5,924 nucleotides of DNA from an uncultured Clostridia bacterium (GTDB lineage Bacteria; Bacillota; Clostridia; Christensenellales; UBA3700): positions 1-5,924 of the forward strand of contig CAMWSW010000065.1 in assembly GCA_947176975.1 (NCBI GenBank), in the 5' to 3' direction. A model generated the notes under the pieces. That model was not told where the DNA came from. It ran no database searches and worked only from the letters and a program-made list of their open reading frames with translations. Shown piece after piece: positions 5,906 to 5,924 of the stretch. The translations under genes and the position numbers were made by a program. The first letter of the stretch is position 1. Every line of letters begins with the position of its first letter.

Positions 5906-5924
5906 GTAAAAGGTGAACCCGTAT

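Overview
This 5.9 kb window looks like part of a chromosome from a Clostridia-type member of the Bacillota (low-to-moderate GC). The clues are a Mini-RNase III gene, a clostridial-style flavin-dependent thymidylate synthase with a Cys-rich tail, a SigH-like sigma factor, purine-rich Shine-Dalgarno sites and very dense gene packing. I cannot name a genus; an uncultured, possibly gut-associated lineage is a guess. Seven protein-coding genes fill almost the whole window. I see no RNA gene, CRISPR array, insertion sequence or phage gene, and no non-coding stretch over 300 bases.

Layout. On the + strand (1-1160) are the 3' two-thirds of an RlmB-type 23S rRNA 2'-O-methyltransferase, then a PnuC-family vitamin/nucleoside transporter that overlaps it by 8 bases. 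On the - strand (1161-5852), read from right to left, are an FGGY sugar kinase, a tandem class II aldolase, Mini-RNase III (mrnC), thyX and a sigH-like sigma factor. The two gene sets converge at 1160/1161 with no base between their stop codons. The longest non-coding gaps are 73 bases between mrnC and thyX, which holds a near-consensus promoter, and 72 bases upstream of the kinase, which holds an imperfect inverted repeat.

How the genes relate. Kinase and aldolase form a two-step module: phosphorylate a keto-sugar, then split or rearrange the sugar phosphate. The substrate cannot be fixed from sequence. Kinase to aldolase and aldolase to mrnC are both joined by TAATG stop/start overlaps, so a sugar pathway is translationally chained to a housekeeping ribonuclease. 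thyX and sigH follow with their own promoter. mrnC, thyX, rlmB and sigH are normally close neighbours in Clostridia, in that order and on one strand. Here rlmB is on the opposite strand and paired with pnuC, so the block appears rearranged.

The most unusual object is the 449-residue aldolase. It is two aldolase/adducin domains in a row. The second keeps the whole FucA-type metal site, whereas the first has lost all three metal-binding histidines. I found no strong evidence of a wholly new system; the kinase plus pseudo-aldolase/aldolase pair is the best candidate for unexplored biochemistry.
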